Assembly (NCBI GenBank): GCA_963575745.1
Contig: CAUYUJ010015018.1
Location: 102,224 to 166,223, forward strand
Origin: Prorocentrum cordatum
Taxonomy: Eukaryota; Sar; Dinophyceae; Prorocentrales; Prorocentraceae
DNA length: 64,000 nucleotides
Direction of reading: 5' to 3'
Made by a program: the position numbers and the translations under genes. The notes below the pieces were generated by a model. That model searched no databases, was not told the DNA's origin, and saw only the letters and a program-made list of their open reading frames with translations. This document shows positions 54,660 through 64,000 of the stretch, piece by piece. Position 1 is the first letter of the stretch. Each line of letters opens with the position of its first letter.

Positions 54660-57600
54660 TGCTTTGGGGACATGGTTATACTGTCTGCACCGAGTAGCCG
54701 AGCGCACCCCGTGCCCCGCCATTCGCGCGTGCTGGATTTCGACGCTGATGACAAGCATCTAGTGCATCTCTGCATGCAGTCGGAAAAAGCACGAGACGAA
54801 GGGAGGGGGGGGGGGGGGGGGCGGCGGCGGAGGCGAGGGGCGGCGGAGGAGGCGGGGCGCGGGGGGAAGGGCTGCTCAACATTCTCCCCCGCTCAGCGGC
54901 CTGGGCGGCCGCCATGCTGTCTAGCGCCGCTCTGAGCAGCCTGGGGCGCGCCAGGTGCGCCTTCCTCTCGCGCTGGAGCACGCGGCTCCTCTCGTCCGCC
55001 GCTGGTCTCGCCTCGTCGGCCGCCTCGGAGGCGAGGCCGTCTACCGCGCCGTTGCCGCGGGCATTTTCGCAATCTGAGACGCGAGCCGCGCCTCCCATTG
55101 GACCGGCCAGCGTCGTCGCAAGCGCCATCGGCTCACCTCGACGCACCGCCCGTCGAACGCCAGCGAGCGGGCCGCGCTTTGGGGCCAACTGCCCGTGGCC
55201 AGCCGTGCGCGCCGCAGCGAGCGCCGCGCGCCACAATTTTAGCATTGCCTTGTCCTTGCCCCCCGATGCATCTCCGAATCGCCGCGCGGGGTCACCGCGG
55301 GCGCCGTGCCCCAACACGCCCGGCCCGAAGCCGTCGACGCCCTCCGCCGCCCAGGAGTTGCTGGCGGGAGGGGCCGACGCGGCGGCGCAAGGATTGGGGG
55401 CGCTGCCTGCCGCCAGACAGCTTCGCAGCTGTCGGCTTGGGCCATGGCCTCGGGGGGCGAACTATTGGGCTGCTCGCCAGCTTGCCCCCCGCGTCGCTGG
55501 CGGCGCGTCGGGCGATCACCGCGCGTCTCACATCTCCCATGACATGCGCTGTCAGTGTGACGAACTCTATCTGCCGCAGTTTGGGCCAGCCGGCGTCAGT
55601 CTCGACATTGGGCGTCGCCTCGGACAATCGCGGGTCGACGTTCCCAATGCACTTGAATGGGGCAAGGTGGGAATCGCCATCGGTTCCCGCGCCCGCTGGC
55701 ACAGTGGCGCTCTGCTGCGCCCCCCCAGGTCTCACTGGCGCCGCCGACCGAATATCGGCAAGCAAATCCCCGTTGGCATCCAGCAGCTGATTGCCCGTGT
55801 AGATTGGATCGGAAAGGTGCCACTCCCCAACAGAACCCTTCGACCCATCGCGGAATGGCCGCGCGCGCTACGCCGGCGCCCAATCCAAACGTACGAGCGG
55901 GAGCGCGAGCACAGAGATTGAACGCGTGAAAAACGCACCCCGCCCACCGCGCGATGAACTTTAGATTGATGGGGCCGTCGAGCGACGCGCGAACTGCAGG
56001 CGGAAACAGCGCGACGGTCAGCTGACGACAACACTGCGCAATTCAATGCGAACGGCGCGCTGCTGCCATGCCCGTCTGCGTTTGACGGACTTGGCGTTGC
56101 CTTGTGCTGGCGCGCTGTCAATGCCCGAAGTCTTGGTGGGCGTTCGCGCGCTGGTGCGATGGCAGAAACCAGGGGGCGCGTCGGCTCTTGGCGGCGCTGG
56201 CAAGAGCCCGGGGCGGCGCCCGGGGCCCGCCCCGCACGGGCGCGCATCGAGCAGTTTCGATCCACCCCGAAGACAAAAGTTCTGGTACCAGGCGAAACAA
56301 GTCTCTAGAAACTCTTTCTATGATCGAACTGAACTTCTCCGACTCGAACAGCCCCGCGCGGGAGAGCCGCGACAAGTTCATAAACAATGAACGCGTTCTT
56401 ATAAAAGTCCCGAGAGCAAGCGTCTTACTGTAACAGATGCCTCAACAGAAACGCCCCCGATCTAAACTTTTTCGCCGGCGAGTTGCGAGGGGTCGACGGA
56501 GGTTGGGGCGGGGGCCCGCGGCTGGGCCAGCGGCGCTGCTGCGCGAGGGGCGCGCCGCCGTCGCCTTGCCGCGGTCGTGGCACGCGCGGCCCTGGGAGTG
56601 CCGGCGCGGGCGCGGCCGCGTCGAGCGGGCCTGGCGCGCCGCCGCGCGCGCGGGCCCCCTTGCGGCAGCTGGTAGTGGCCTCGCCGACAGGGCGCCTACA
56701 CTTACGCACATTCGCCATACCTGCAAAACGCTGCAATGTCAAATCCATCATTGTGGCCTGGGGTCGGTTTCGCACTGTTCAGAGATGGGCCCGTGAACTT
56801 GCCTGACCTGTTCCCTTGTGGGTCGGTCTGTCAATGGGCGCGCGATCCGAGCCGCGCGAGTCGAATGCTTCGACGCAAACATGGATGCGCCCGTTAACTG
56901 CGCAACCGCATGTCGATCGCATCCGCTGGAAATTGAACTGCGGGATCTGCAAAAGGCGCCCTCCGGTCCAGTCAAGCGTTTAAACACCTACCCGTCGCTC
57001 CTGCTGCGCGCGCGGCTGCCGGTCGCCTTCTGCGCTCCGCCAGCTGCTGCCCGAGCATTCCGCGCGCCTGAAAACCGCGCGCCCCCGCCGGCCATTTTCC
57101 GGCTCGATCGAGCCGCTGGGTGCGATGGCGCCACTCGGGCGCCCGCATGAACCGTCTGATTTCATCGCTCATCTGCTTGCATGTCTCTGCGTTCTGATAT
57201 GTCGCCCCATCGTCCGCAGCTGAAGTCCAATCCTAGATATGCTGCCTGACGCGCCGCCTGAGATGGCCCCATATTCGAACTGCGCGCACCGCTGCCACTG
57301 CGTCATCTGTCGTCATACATAGGGCCACCGACTAGGCGCAAATTTCAGCTGATGCGCCTCAAGGGAACGGCATGTGTCTACAATGGTCTGTACAAGGTTA
57401 CGCCACCGCAGTGGCCTTGACTAGCCTTGGCATGCTCCTACAGATGGCTGACTGCACTGCGAGATCCCACAACCATCTGATGAACGTCGTCGGTATGCAG
57501 GCGGCGCCCCGCGTGGGGGTTCGCTGCTGCGGCCCGCGCCATCACGAAACACGTGAAAGTGGGAGCACAGCGCGTGCCCGAACGAAGCCCTTGGACCAAG

Positions 57601-58400
57601 CTGTGGGGCGGTTCGAATGGATCCGTGGCGGCTCCAACCTGATACAGAGCGCGACATGCGATGCGCTGCGCAGCTCTGACAAATAACAAAAGAACAGGGA
57701 GGAAGGACATCCCAAGCGATGCTCGAGCCAAAAGCGCTCGCGGGATGTTGACGTAGGACTGAATATGCGCGAGCGCCTGGCCATGCTGCATCCGCGTAGC
57801 GTGCGCCAGTTCCTCGTCGACCCCTCGTGGATGCGCATCCTGCAAGCAGCTGTTACCTCCTATGGCCGCGCCCCAGGCCGCCGCGGGGTCTCTCGACCAA
57901 TCGCGAACCAGAGGCTCGCGGATGAAAAATCAGTCTGCCCAGCATGGATACCAGCCCGATCGCGCGATCCCCAGTTGCCCGCTTGGGAAACAATATCCCC
58001 ATGACCAGCATGACCTGGACTGGCCACATGAGCTGACTCTCTATCGCATTGAGGATGAGCGCCCACTCCGAGACTGCACAAAACAGGCACACGTTGAAAG
58101 TCCACTGGGGTGAGCATGTCAAGCCCCAAGCCCGCTTGGGCCTTCGTCTTCGCCGGCGTGTGGTACATATCTTCCGCCGTGCTGCCCCCAAGGGTTCCCG
58201 AACAGCAGCCTCCTTGGTTTCGCGAAACATGGCAAACGTTGAAGCTTCAACGATCGGAGTAGGGAGACCGCAATTTCTGATAAGCCCGCCGCTTGCAATC
58301 CATGGGACTCCAACGCAGGCAGCTAAATCCCCATCGTATCGGTGGGGGTGGAGATCCATGGGGTCGAAGGCGGATCTCGGTCATCACGAATGAATGTAAG
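54660..58400 (-). pseudogene. Decayed non-LTR reverse transcriptase element, minus strand
   Basis: Read on the minus strand from 58400 downward, fragments in several frames resemble a non-LTR reverse transcriptase. WPVQVMLVMGILFPKRATGD then RAIGL (58029-57952) has the proline/lysine start of the RT domain. Next come NIPRALLARASLGMSFLPVL, a GLRSGTRCAPTF segment where the QG motif is expected, and LHTDDV (57486-57494 for TDD) at the catalytic position, with Thr in place of the usual residue. Further down, SVGEWHLSDPIYTGNQLLDA (about 55830-55770) and KLRQIEFVTLTAHVMGDVRR keep coding character. Stops and frameshifts separate all pieces. A CCGCC/CCC tract at 54790-54850 may be the 3' low-complexity tail. 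It is not closely related to copies A-D. The extent is approximate. Confidence 0.5.
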
Positions 58401-59040
58401 GATGCCTGCAGGTCGTCCCAGCAATTAGCAGCGACAAGCCTCCAGATATCGACCCATCTGTCGAGCCCCATTGCCCCTCTGTCTATGTGGACGCGTCCAC
58501 CACTGGGACCTCGCAGCACGAAGGTATATCTGACGAGTGCGCAAAGTACGAGTAACCAGCTCCACTGACTCCGCCCACGCAGCATACATTCCCGAGATGG
58601 CGATGCAACTCGAACTTTCGAGCCGAGAAGCAACGGAGGAAGTGAGGTGTGGCGACACCTGAGGCACAGGGAGAGCCCCTGGCGTGAATCCCACCTCGGA
58701 CCTCGCTTCTGACCAAGGAGTTCCCCAGGAACGTGAAACGCGGGGGCCAGAAGCGGGGAGGGGTCGCCTGGAGCTCTCGTGAAACCTACTGGGGGTTTCT
58801 TCACGTCCGAATTCTCCACTCCGATCGCCTACCGAATTGGAGCTACTTTGCGTGAGACCAGCAACCGAAGAAGGGGGTCGGCCTGGGGGGAGGGGTGAGG
58901 GGGGCTCCACGTGCATCGGCGCCTGCTGCGAGCTGACGTTCACGCCGTCAGAAGCCTCGGCGGCAACGGGCCCTGGGCGTCGGAAGGCAGAGCCCCACTA
59001 TTGGGCGCGCAACGGGCCGCACTGAAGCTGAATTCCTCCC
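58401..59040. other. Unassigned sequence
   Basis: Possible further 5' sequence of the minus-strand element (WVDIWRLVAANCWDDLQASL at about 58440-58380), otherwise nothing recognised. Confidence 0.35.
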
Positions 59041-59044
59041 TCCA

Positions 59045-59345
59045 AGGGTGCTCCTCCTCCTCCTCCTCCTCCTCCTGCTCCTCCGAAAAATAACATCTCT
59101 GAAACTCGCGAGAAGGATCTTCGGCAGCCTAGGGGACGAGACCTCCGGTCCCATCGCCACCAGGCTCGAGAGACGGATGAGATCGAGAGCTCTCGTGATC
59201 GCCCTCGAGGCAATCATCAAGAGGAGAAGGAGGAGGAGGAGGACAAGGAGGGGGAGGAGGAGGAGGAACAGCTGCGAGGCAGCAGGACAGGAGGAGCAGA
59301 CACAGGGGAGGAGGCAGAAACTCGAACCCCGACCCCCCCCCGCCC
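59045..59345. repeat. TCC run and GGA-rich tract
   Basis: TCC units at 59050-59085 and GGAGGA words at 59220-59320. Confidence 0.85.
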
Positions 59346-59514
59346 GAGGCGCGCGGCGGCGTGGCTGCGCGCGCCCGCCCGCGGCGGCGCGGCGGCGTGG
59401 CTGCGCGCTCTCCCAGCTCACCCGGCGCTGGCCTGCGCTCGCGGCCGCGCGACGGGAGGCGGCAGCGTCGTGTGTGCGTGTGCGTATTTGCGGGGACGTC
59501 TTGGCCAAGCACAT

Positions 59515-59690
59515 CGTGCTTCTGTTTTGCTGTTGCTGCTGCTGTTGTTGCTGTTGTTGCTGCTGTTGCTATTCTTGTTGCCGCTGTTGTTGTTGCTGTT
59601 GCTGCTATTGCTGTTGTTGCTGCTGTTGCTGTTGTTGCTCTTGCGGCTCTTGCTTCTGCTGTTGCTACAGCCGTTGCTTGCGGTTGCTAG
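59515..59690. repeat. TTGCTG/TGTTGT trinucleotide repeat
   Basis: GCTGTTGTT and TTGCTGC units. Frames read poly-Cys, poly-Leu or poly-Ala. Confidence 0.95.
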
Positions 59691-59699
59691 TATGCGTAT

Positions 59700-61110
59700 T
59701 ATTACTATCAGTGTTGTTGCTGACTTCTCACTTCGTGAAACTAAGTGTTGTTGATACTCCCTTCAAGCCACAATCTGTCTTTCAATTGAAGTGCTCATCC
59801 CGGGGTTCACAATTGGTTTGTTATCAAAGAAATCTTGGTCCTCAAACTCGTTTGTTGGCTCCCGGTGTACAACAGCAACGGCAGCCGCCTTGTACTTCCT
59901 GTCGCGTTCTTCCAAAGTTGCGCTCTCGCGCGTGACTTCCTCATAATGTATGTAAAAATCGCGCTCTCGCTTGGTACGTCCTCACAATTTATTGCGGCGC
60001 CGTGCACCCTAGACTCAGGCATCACGCTCTCGCTTCGGATTTCCTCACGATTCCCTTGGGAATCGCGATATCGCTCGGAATTTCCTTGCGATTTATGTTG
60101 GGTTGACGCTTCATCGACCCGCCCGCTCGGCCTGGCCGTCTGGGCCAGCCCGCCCGACCTGTCCGTCAGGGTCCTCCCGCCTGACCCGCCCGCGTGTTTC
60201 ATCCTTCTGTCTCCCCCTCCCTTCCTTCCCCTGTTTTAGCGGCTGCGCCAACTACACGCGGCAGGTAGTGAAGATATACCCCCAGAGGTGGCACGATAAA
60301 AGACGAAGGGGGCAGGTATCGAGGGCTTGGTATAGACGTGCATAATGTCGCGCGAGCAGACAAGAGCGAACAGTCTCATAATGATTGTTCTTGTCGTCGT
60401 CGCCTTCTCACTTCTACAGAACATGGTTTGTTGATCCCCCTGCGCGATGCCCATTGTTTTTTCAATGCAAGTGCTCCTCTGGGGGCGCGCACCCTGTTTT
60501 CTATCAGGGAAAATCTAGCGTCTCCTAATTTTGGGTTGCTGGCCCGCAGGCTCCAGCAACAACGGCTCCCGCCTTATGCCTCCTCGCATTTGATTCAAGA
60601 CCGCGCTCTCGCGCGGGACGTCCCCACATGTTACCGAGGAATCGTGATCTCATTCGAGACTTCCTCACAATGTATTTAAAAGTCGCGCCCTCGACAATCA
60701 GGAACCATGCTCTCGCTCTGGGCTTCCCTGAGATTTCCTTGCGAATCGTCTTATCGCTCGAGACTTCCTCGCGATCCATGCAAAATTGATACTTCAGCGA
60801 CCCGCCCGCTCGACCCAGTCGTCTGGGTCCGACCAGCCCGATAGGATCCGCCCGCCCGACCCGCCCGCCTGGTTCTGTTGCTTGTACTCATGCTCGTAAC
60901 ACCCCTCCTGCCAATCTCTCTCGTGCTCCATTCTTCTCCCTCCCCCCTGTCCCTTCTCTCCTCCCTCCCTTCCCCTGTTTTAGGGGCTGCGCCAGCTACA
61001 CGTGGCGGGTAAGAACGGCGAAGAGGGTGGGTATCGAAGGTTTGGAGGATAAATGCTGAATTACATGCGAGCAGATAAGAGCGAACAACATCAAACTTAT
61101 TGTTGATGCT
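59700..61110 (+). repeat. Diverged tandem duplication, unit about 745 bp
   Basis: Landmarks recur in the same order: CAATTGAAGTGCTC / CAATGCAAGTGCTC, CAGCAACGGC / CAGCAACAACGGC, ACTTCCTCACAAT / ACTTCCTCACAATGTAT, GACCCGCCCGCTCG, CTTCCCCTGTTTTAG (60225 and 60970) and CGAGCAGA(C/T)AAGAGCGAAC. The copies differ by many substitutions and small gaps. Inside each, CGCGCTCTCGC is repeated several times. No gene is recognised. Confidence 0.8.
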
Positions 61111-61476
61111 GTTCTGTTTAGGGGTTTTTGTTTGGGGGATTTTTTGGGGAGCGTCTTGGCCAACTACAGTGTACCGAAGAGGAATGAGAGAATGGCGCCC
61201 ATGCACCGCTACCTTGTTTGGACTCCCTTCGGGTCTCGCCCCATCGCGATACGGTGCATCGTTGCTTGGCTCTGAGAGCCCAACAATTACTGGAAGGAGA
61301 AGATCGGAGCGGACAGCATGATCCTAGCAGAAGTGGTGCACAGCTTCGACTCCGAGGCCACTTGCGGGCGTGCACAATAGCCCGTCCAAAATGTCACGGA
61401 GCCGGTACGGAGGACGAGGATGAAGAGACCACGCATCGGCCTGATACAGCGCGACGGCCAACCTGCAGTAGTAGAG
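61111..61476. other. Unassigned sequence
   Basis: No recognisable feature. Confidence 0.4.
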
Positions 61477-61700
61477 GCCTCCTAGATGGGGTCGGAGTAG
61501 ATGGGTTCGGAGGATCGCGCCGCATGGCAGATACATCGGCGATGCATCGGTGATGCACCGGCGATGCATCGTCGACGTCGGCGATGCCTCGGCGACGTCG
61601 GCGTGGAGCAAATCGGGCCCCACATCGAGCCGCATCAGCGATGCATAGGCGATGCGGCGCGATCCTCCGACCCCATCTGCTCGGACCCCATCCAGGAGGC
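61477..61700. mobile_element. TIR-2 element, first copy, about 224 bp
   Basis: Inverted ends of about 47 bases with few mismatches: CCTCCTAGATGGGGTCGGAG on the left faces CTCGGACCCCATCCAGGAGG on the right, each followed inward by AGATGGG..TCGGAGGATCGCGCCGC. The centre has GCGATGCATCGG words, partly self-complementary. Confidence 0.8.
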
Positions 61701-61707
61701 CCGAAAG

Positions 61708-61900
61708 TAGGCCGGGCATGTCCCCCTAACGGCGGATCTTGGGCGAACAAAAAGGGTAGTCAAAACATATGCGCTATTGTTGGACTATTCTTGATTACGT
61801 TTTGGCTCTTTATTGATTACTCCAGCCTATTTCTTCTATTGTTTGACAATTTGTGATTATTTAGTGGCCTAGAAATAGGCGACAAGATCGTCGTCGACGA
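61708..61900 (+). mobile_element. TIR-1 element, left end only
   Basis: GCCGGGCATGTCCCCCTAAC then GGCGGATCTTGGGCGAAC and AT-rich sequence. No right end is seen. The same half element follows the second TIR-2 copy at 63064. Confidence 0.65.
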
Positions 61901-62047
61901 GGTCAGGGAGAGAGCCGACAAGACCGTGCACGGGGCCGCCTCTGGGTCGAGAGGCTCGACGGCGCCTCGGGAAAAACACGCCAGAGCGCGGCCGCGGTGC
62001 TCACCGGTCGTCCGCGGCGGAAGGGAGGGGGCTGACGGCGCGCACAA

Positions 62048-62187
62048 GGGGGGGGCAGGGGGGAGGGGGGGAGGCTTCTTCGGAGGAGGCTGCTTCTTAG
62101 AAGGCGCGGGCCTGACATCTCCAAAGAAGGCCCGCCGCTTCCGAGAGGCAGGAGTGCTTCTGAGAATCCTTGCCCCCTCCCCCCACC
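62048..62187. mobile_element. Palindromic element related to the ABHD18 intron element
   Basis: G-run start, C-run end and GAGGCTGCTTCTTAGAAGGC then GCGGGCCT in the left half, with an imperfect complement GGCCCGCCGCTTCCGAGAGG in the right. The left half aligns with the reverse-complemented right half of the element at 26695-26827. Confidence 0.65.
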
Positions 62188-62190
62188 ATC

Positions 62191-62462
62191 ATCGGGCATG
62201 TCCTCCCACAGGCGGAGCTTGGACGAAAAAGGACGAGTCAACCAGTTGCCAAAAACATGGTCAGAAACAGTTCTTTTGGTCAAAAACATGGTCAAACACA
62301 TGGTCAGAACCAGTTGCCAAAAACATGGTCAAACATTGTCAGAAACATGGTCAAAAACATGGCCAAAAACATGGTCAGAAACCAGTTGGACGAAAGTCGT
62401 CCCCCGACAATGTTTGAAACTACTCTCGAGTGCTCCTCCTGCAGAGGGACTTGCCCGACTTG
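62191..62462. mobile_element. TIR-1 element with internal 12 bp repeat
   Basis: ATCGGGCATGTCCTCCCACA then GGCGGAGC on the left faces CTCCTGCAGAGGGACTTGCC then CGACT on the right, an imperfect inverted pair. The centre is a tandem CAAAAACATGGT repeat (62245-62390). Confidence 0.7.
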
Positions 62463-62831
62463 AGGCTGGGAGGGGCGGAGGGCGGTTAGGAGAGGCCGCG
62501 AGCGGCCGGGAGGGCCACGGTCCTCTCGGTGGCCCGGCGAGGCCGCGCGCCCGAAAGGGGGGGGCGCGGGGGGAGGGGGCGGCTCGCGGGAGGGGCGCGG
62601 TCAAAGGCCTACCCGGACGGGGCCGGAGCAGGCGTGGTCGGAGGGTCGCGCCGCCTCGCCGATGCATTCCGGGGGCGCGCAGGCATGGATTAGCGACTTC
62701 GTGGATTTGGCGCACGGTCGCCAAATCCATGGATCGGGGGAGGCGCCCTCCCCAAAGTGCGGCCCGTGCCGCCCGTGCGCCCAAGACGGGACCCGTCGCT
62801 GATCCACGCCCCCCTGATCCATGTTTGCGAT
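62463..62831. other. Unassigned GC-rich sequence
   Basis: Near 62630-62665 the words GGTCGGAGGGTCGCGCCGCC and TCGCCGATGCATT are a solo TIR-2 end. Two CCAAATCCA-type words face each other near 62695-62735. Confidence 0.45.
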
Positions 62832-63060
62832 CGCCTGACAGATAGGGTCGGAGCAGATGTGGTCGGAGGATCGCGCCGCGTCGCCGATGCATTGGCGACT
62901 TATCGGCGATGCACCGCCGGTGCATCGGCGACAGCGGCGATGCCTCGGCGCCGTCAGCGTGAAGCAAATCTGGCCCTACATCGAGCCGCATCGGCGATGC
63001 ATTGGCGGTGCGGCGCGATCCTCCGACCCCATCTACTCGGACCCCATCCAGGAGGTCTGA
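62832..63060. mobile_element. TIR-2 element, second copy
   Basis: Left end CAGATAGGGTCGGAGCAGAT then GGTCGGAGGATCGCGCCGCG; right end GCGGCGCGATCCTCCGACCC then CATCTACTCGGACCCCATCC. Order and spacing match the copy at 61477-61700. Confidence 0.8.
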
Positions 63061-63063
63061 AGG

Positions 63064-63200
63064 TAGGTCGGGCATGTCCCCCTACAGGCGGATCTTGGGC
63101 GAAAAAAAAGGATCGTCAAAACATCTGCACCGTTGTTGGACTATTTTTGATTACGTTTTCACTACTTTTGGACCATTATTGGACCATCTGCTCCGACCCC
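63064..63200 (+). mobile_element. TIR-1 element, left end only, second copy
   Basis: TAGGTCGGGCATGTCCCCCT then ACAGGCGGATCTTGGGCG and TCGTCAAAACAT, as at 61708. Confidence 0.65.
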
Positions 63201-64000
63201 AGTCTGGAAGGCCTGGAGAGGTGGAGGCGGGATTGGAAGTGGCTTGCGCGGCCTCGGGGGGCGAAGGGGCGCTTCAGAGGGGGCTTCCCGCGGGAGGCCG
63301 CGGGGGGTCTCCGAGGAGGGGGGGGGAGAAGAGGGGGCTCGCGGCGGAAGAGGAGGATCAAGAATCGATGAGGTGGTCCGGGGAAGTTTCTGGGGGTGTA
63401 CGTGATTTTCCTTGCGCTCTGCTCGGTGTTGAGACAGTCTGAGTGGTGTGCAGGGCATGTTCGGGTGCTCCCGAGGTAAGGAGAGACACCTTCGAAGGGA
63501 CATGTATTGGACACCTTTCTGACCGTAGTGCTTGTTTGGGCAAGACTCACCCTAGAAAGCCATCTGCGGCACACTAGATGGTCGGAGGAACTGGGAGGAC
63601 GAGAATAGAGGCGGATGGAGGAGGGTAGAGGATGGAGGAGAAGGTATCATGCTCGTACGCTGGCTGGCTGAGAAACCCACCTGCCCACTTGACGCTTGGA
63701 CTCGCCCTCGACTCCTCCTCGCCCCTCTTCCCTGATCCTCCTACCCCCCCTCGTCCTCATCATTCTCATCCTCCTCCGCCTTCTCGTCCCTCAACGCCTC
63801 TCTCTCATCGACTCTCGTCTACATCCTCCCTCCCTCCCTCCTCGGCCCCCCCCCTTCATGTCTTTCCTCTCTCGGCCCCATGCAGAAGCGACCCTGGGCA
63901 AGAGTGACCTCTGGTGCGTGGCTTTCGGGGGGCCGCGGGGGGGCCGCACCCATGCGCGCCAGCCGCTACTATCGCATCGCGCTCGGCGATCGGGGGGGCC
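63201..64000. other. Unassigned sequence to the window end
   Basis: G-rich at 63230-63360, CCTCC-rich at 63715-63860. No gene recognised. Confidence 0.4.

Noticed and set aside
57089-57115. GGCCATTTTCCGGCTCGA, leader-like
   Set aside because: It has an internal insertion relative to the leader and lies inside the decayed minus-strand element.

Overview
The window reads as nuclear DNA of a dinoflagellate. The best evidence is a near-complete relic of the dinoflagellate trans-spliced leader (19 of 22 positions fit the leader recalled from the literature) at 30213-30234. It lies 30 bases before the ATG of a 456-codon open frame, the layout expected of a spliced mRNA copied back into the genome. 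A second, partial leader-like sequence lies at 3294-3307. Very low gene density, high GC, heavy microsatellite load, a probable non-GT intron and decayed LINE-like reverse transcriptases fit the same reading. The exact genus cannot be told.

Only three host gene models can be supported. (1) An ABHD18-type alpha/beta hydrolase at 25430-27040, in two exons split by a hairpin-bearing intron. (2) An unrecognised Ala/Leu-rich protein at 30265-31635 behind the leader relic. (3) One exon or fragment of a sulfotransferase at 40330-40749. A few short decayed coding stretches (2769-3000, 23212-23400 minus, 51777-52427 minus) are weak.

Mobile DNA makes up most of the rest. From 42.8 to 48.9 kb there are four decayed copies (A-D) of one LINE-like family, all on the plus strand. 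A, B and C lie head to tail, B starting at the A-run that ends A. A, B and D keep the ORF C-terminus followed by stop, TCC tract, a related tail and an A-run; C has lost the ORF C-terminus but keeps the TCC tract, tail and A-run. A lone 3' end lies near 53.2 kb, and a different decayed reverse transcriptase element fills about 54.7-58.4 kb on the minus strand. Non-autonomous inverted-repeat elements occur at 11.8, 38.9, 39.95-40.2, 61.5-61.7, 62.2-62.46 and 62.8-63.1 kb. A palindromic element inside the ABHD18 intron has a relative at 62.05 kb.

Tandem and compound repeats dominate 7.9-23.5 kb: a GAGCA/GAGTA array; a 42-43 bp array (12.67-13.85 kb); a CCAAGA/AAGACGGCC-rich family, also found reversed or dispersed at 9.3-10.3, 22.1-22.7, 23.35-23.5, 29.3-29.9 and 50.8-51.2 kb; a 98-99 bp array (15.64-17.08 kb); and a 1.73 kb tandem duplication (16329-19783). 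Degenerate short-word repeats fill 33-38.5 kb, and a diverged tandem duplication of about 745 bp covers 59.7-61.1 kb. Many long open frames in these arrays result from composition and are not called as genes.
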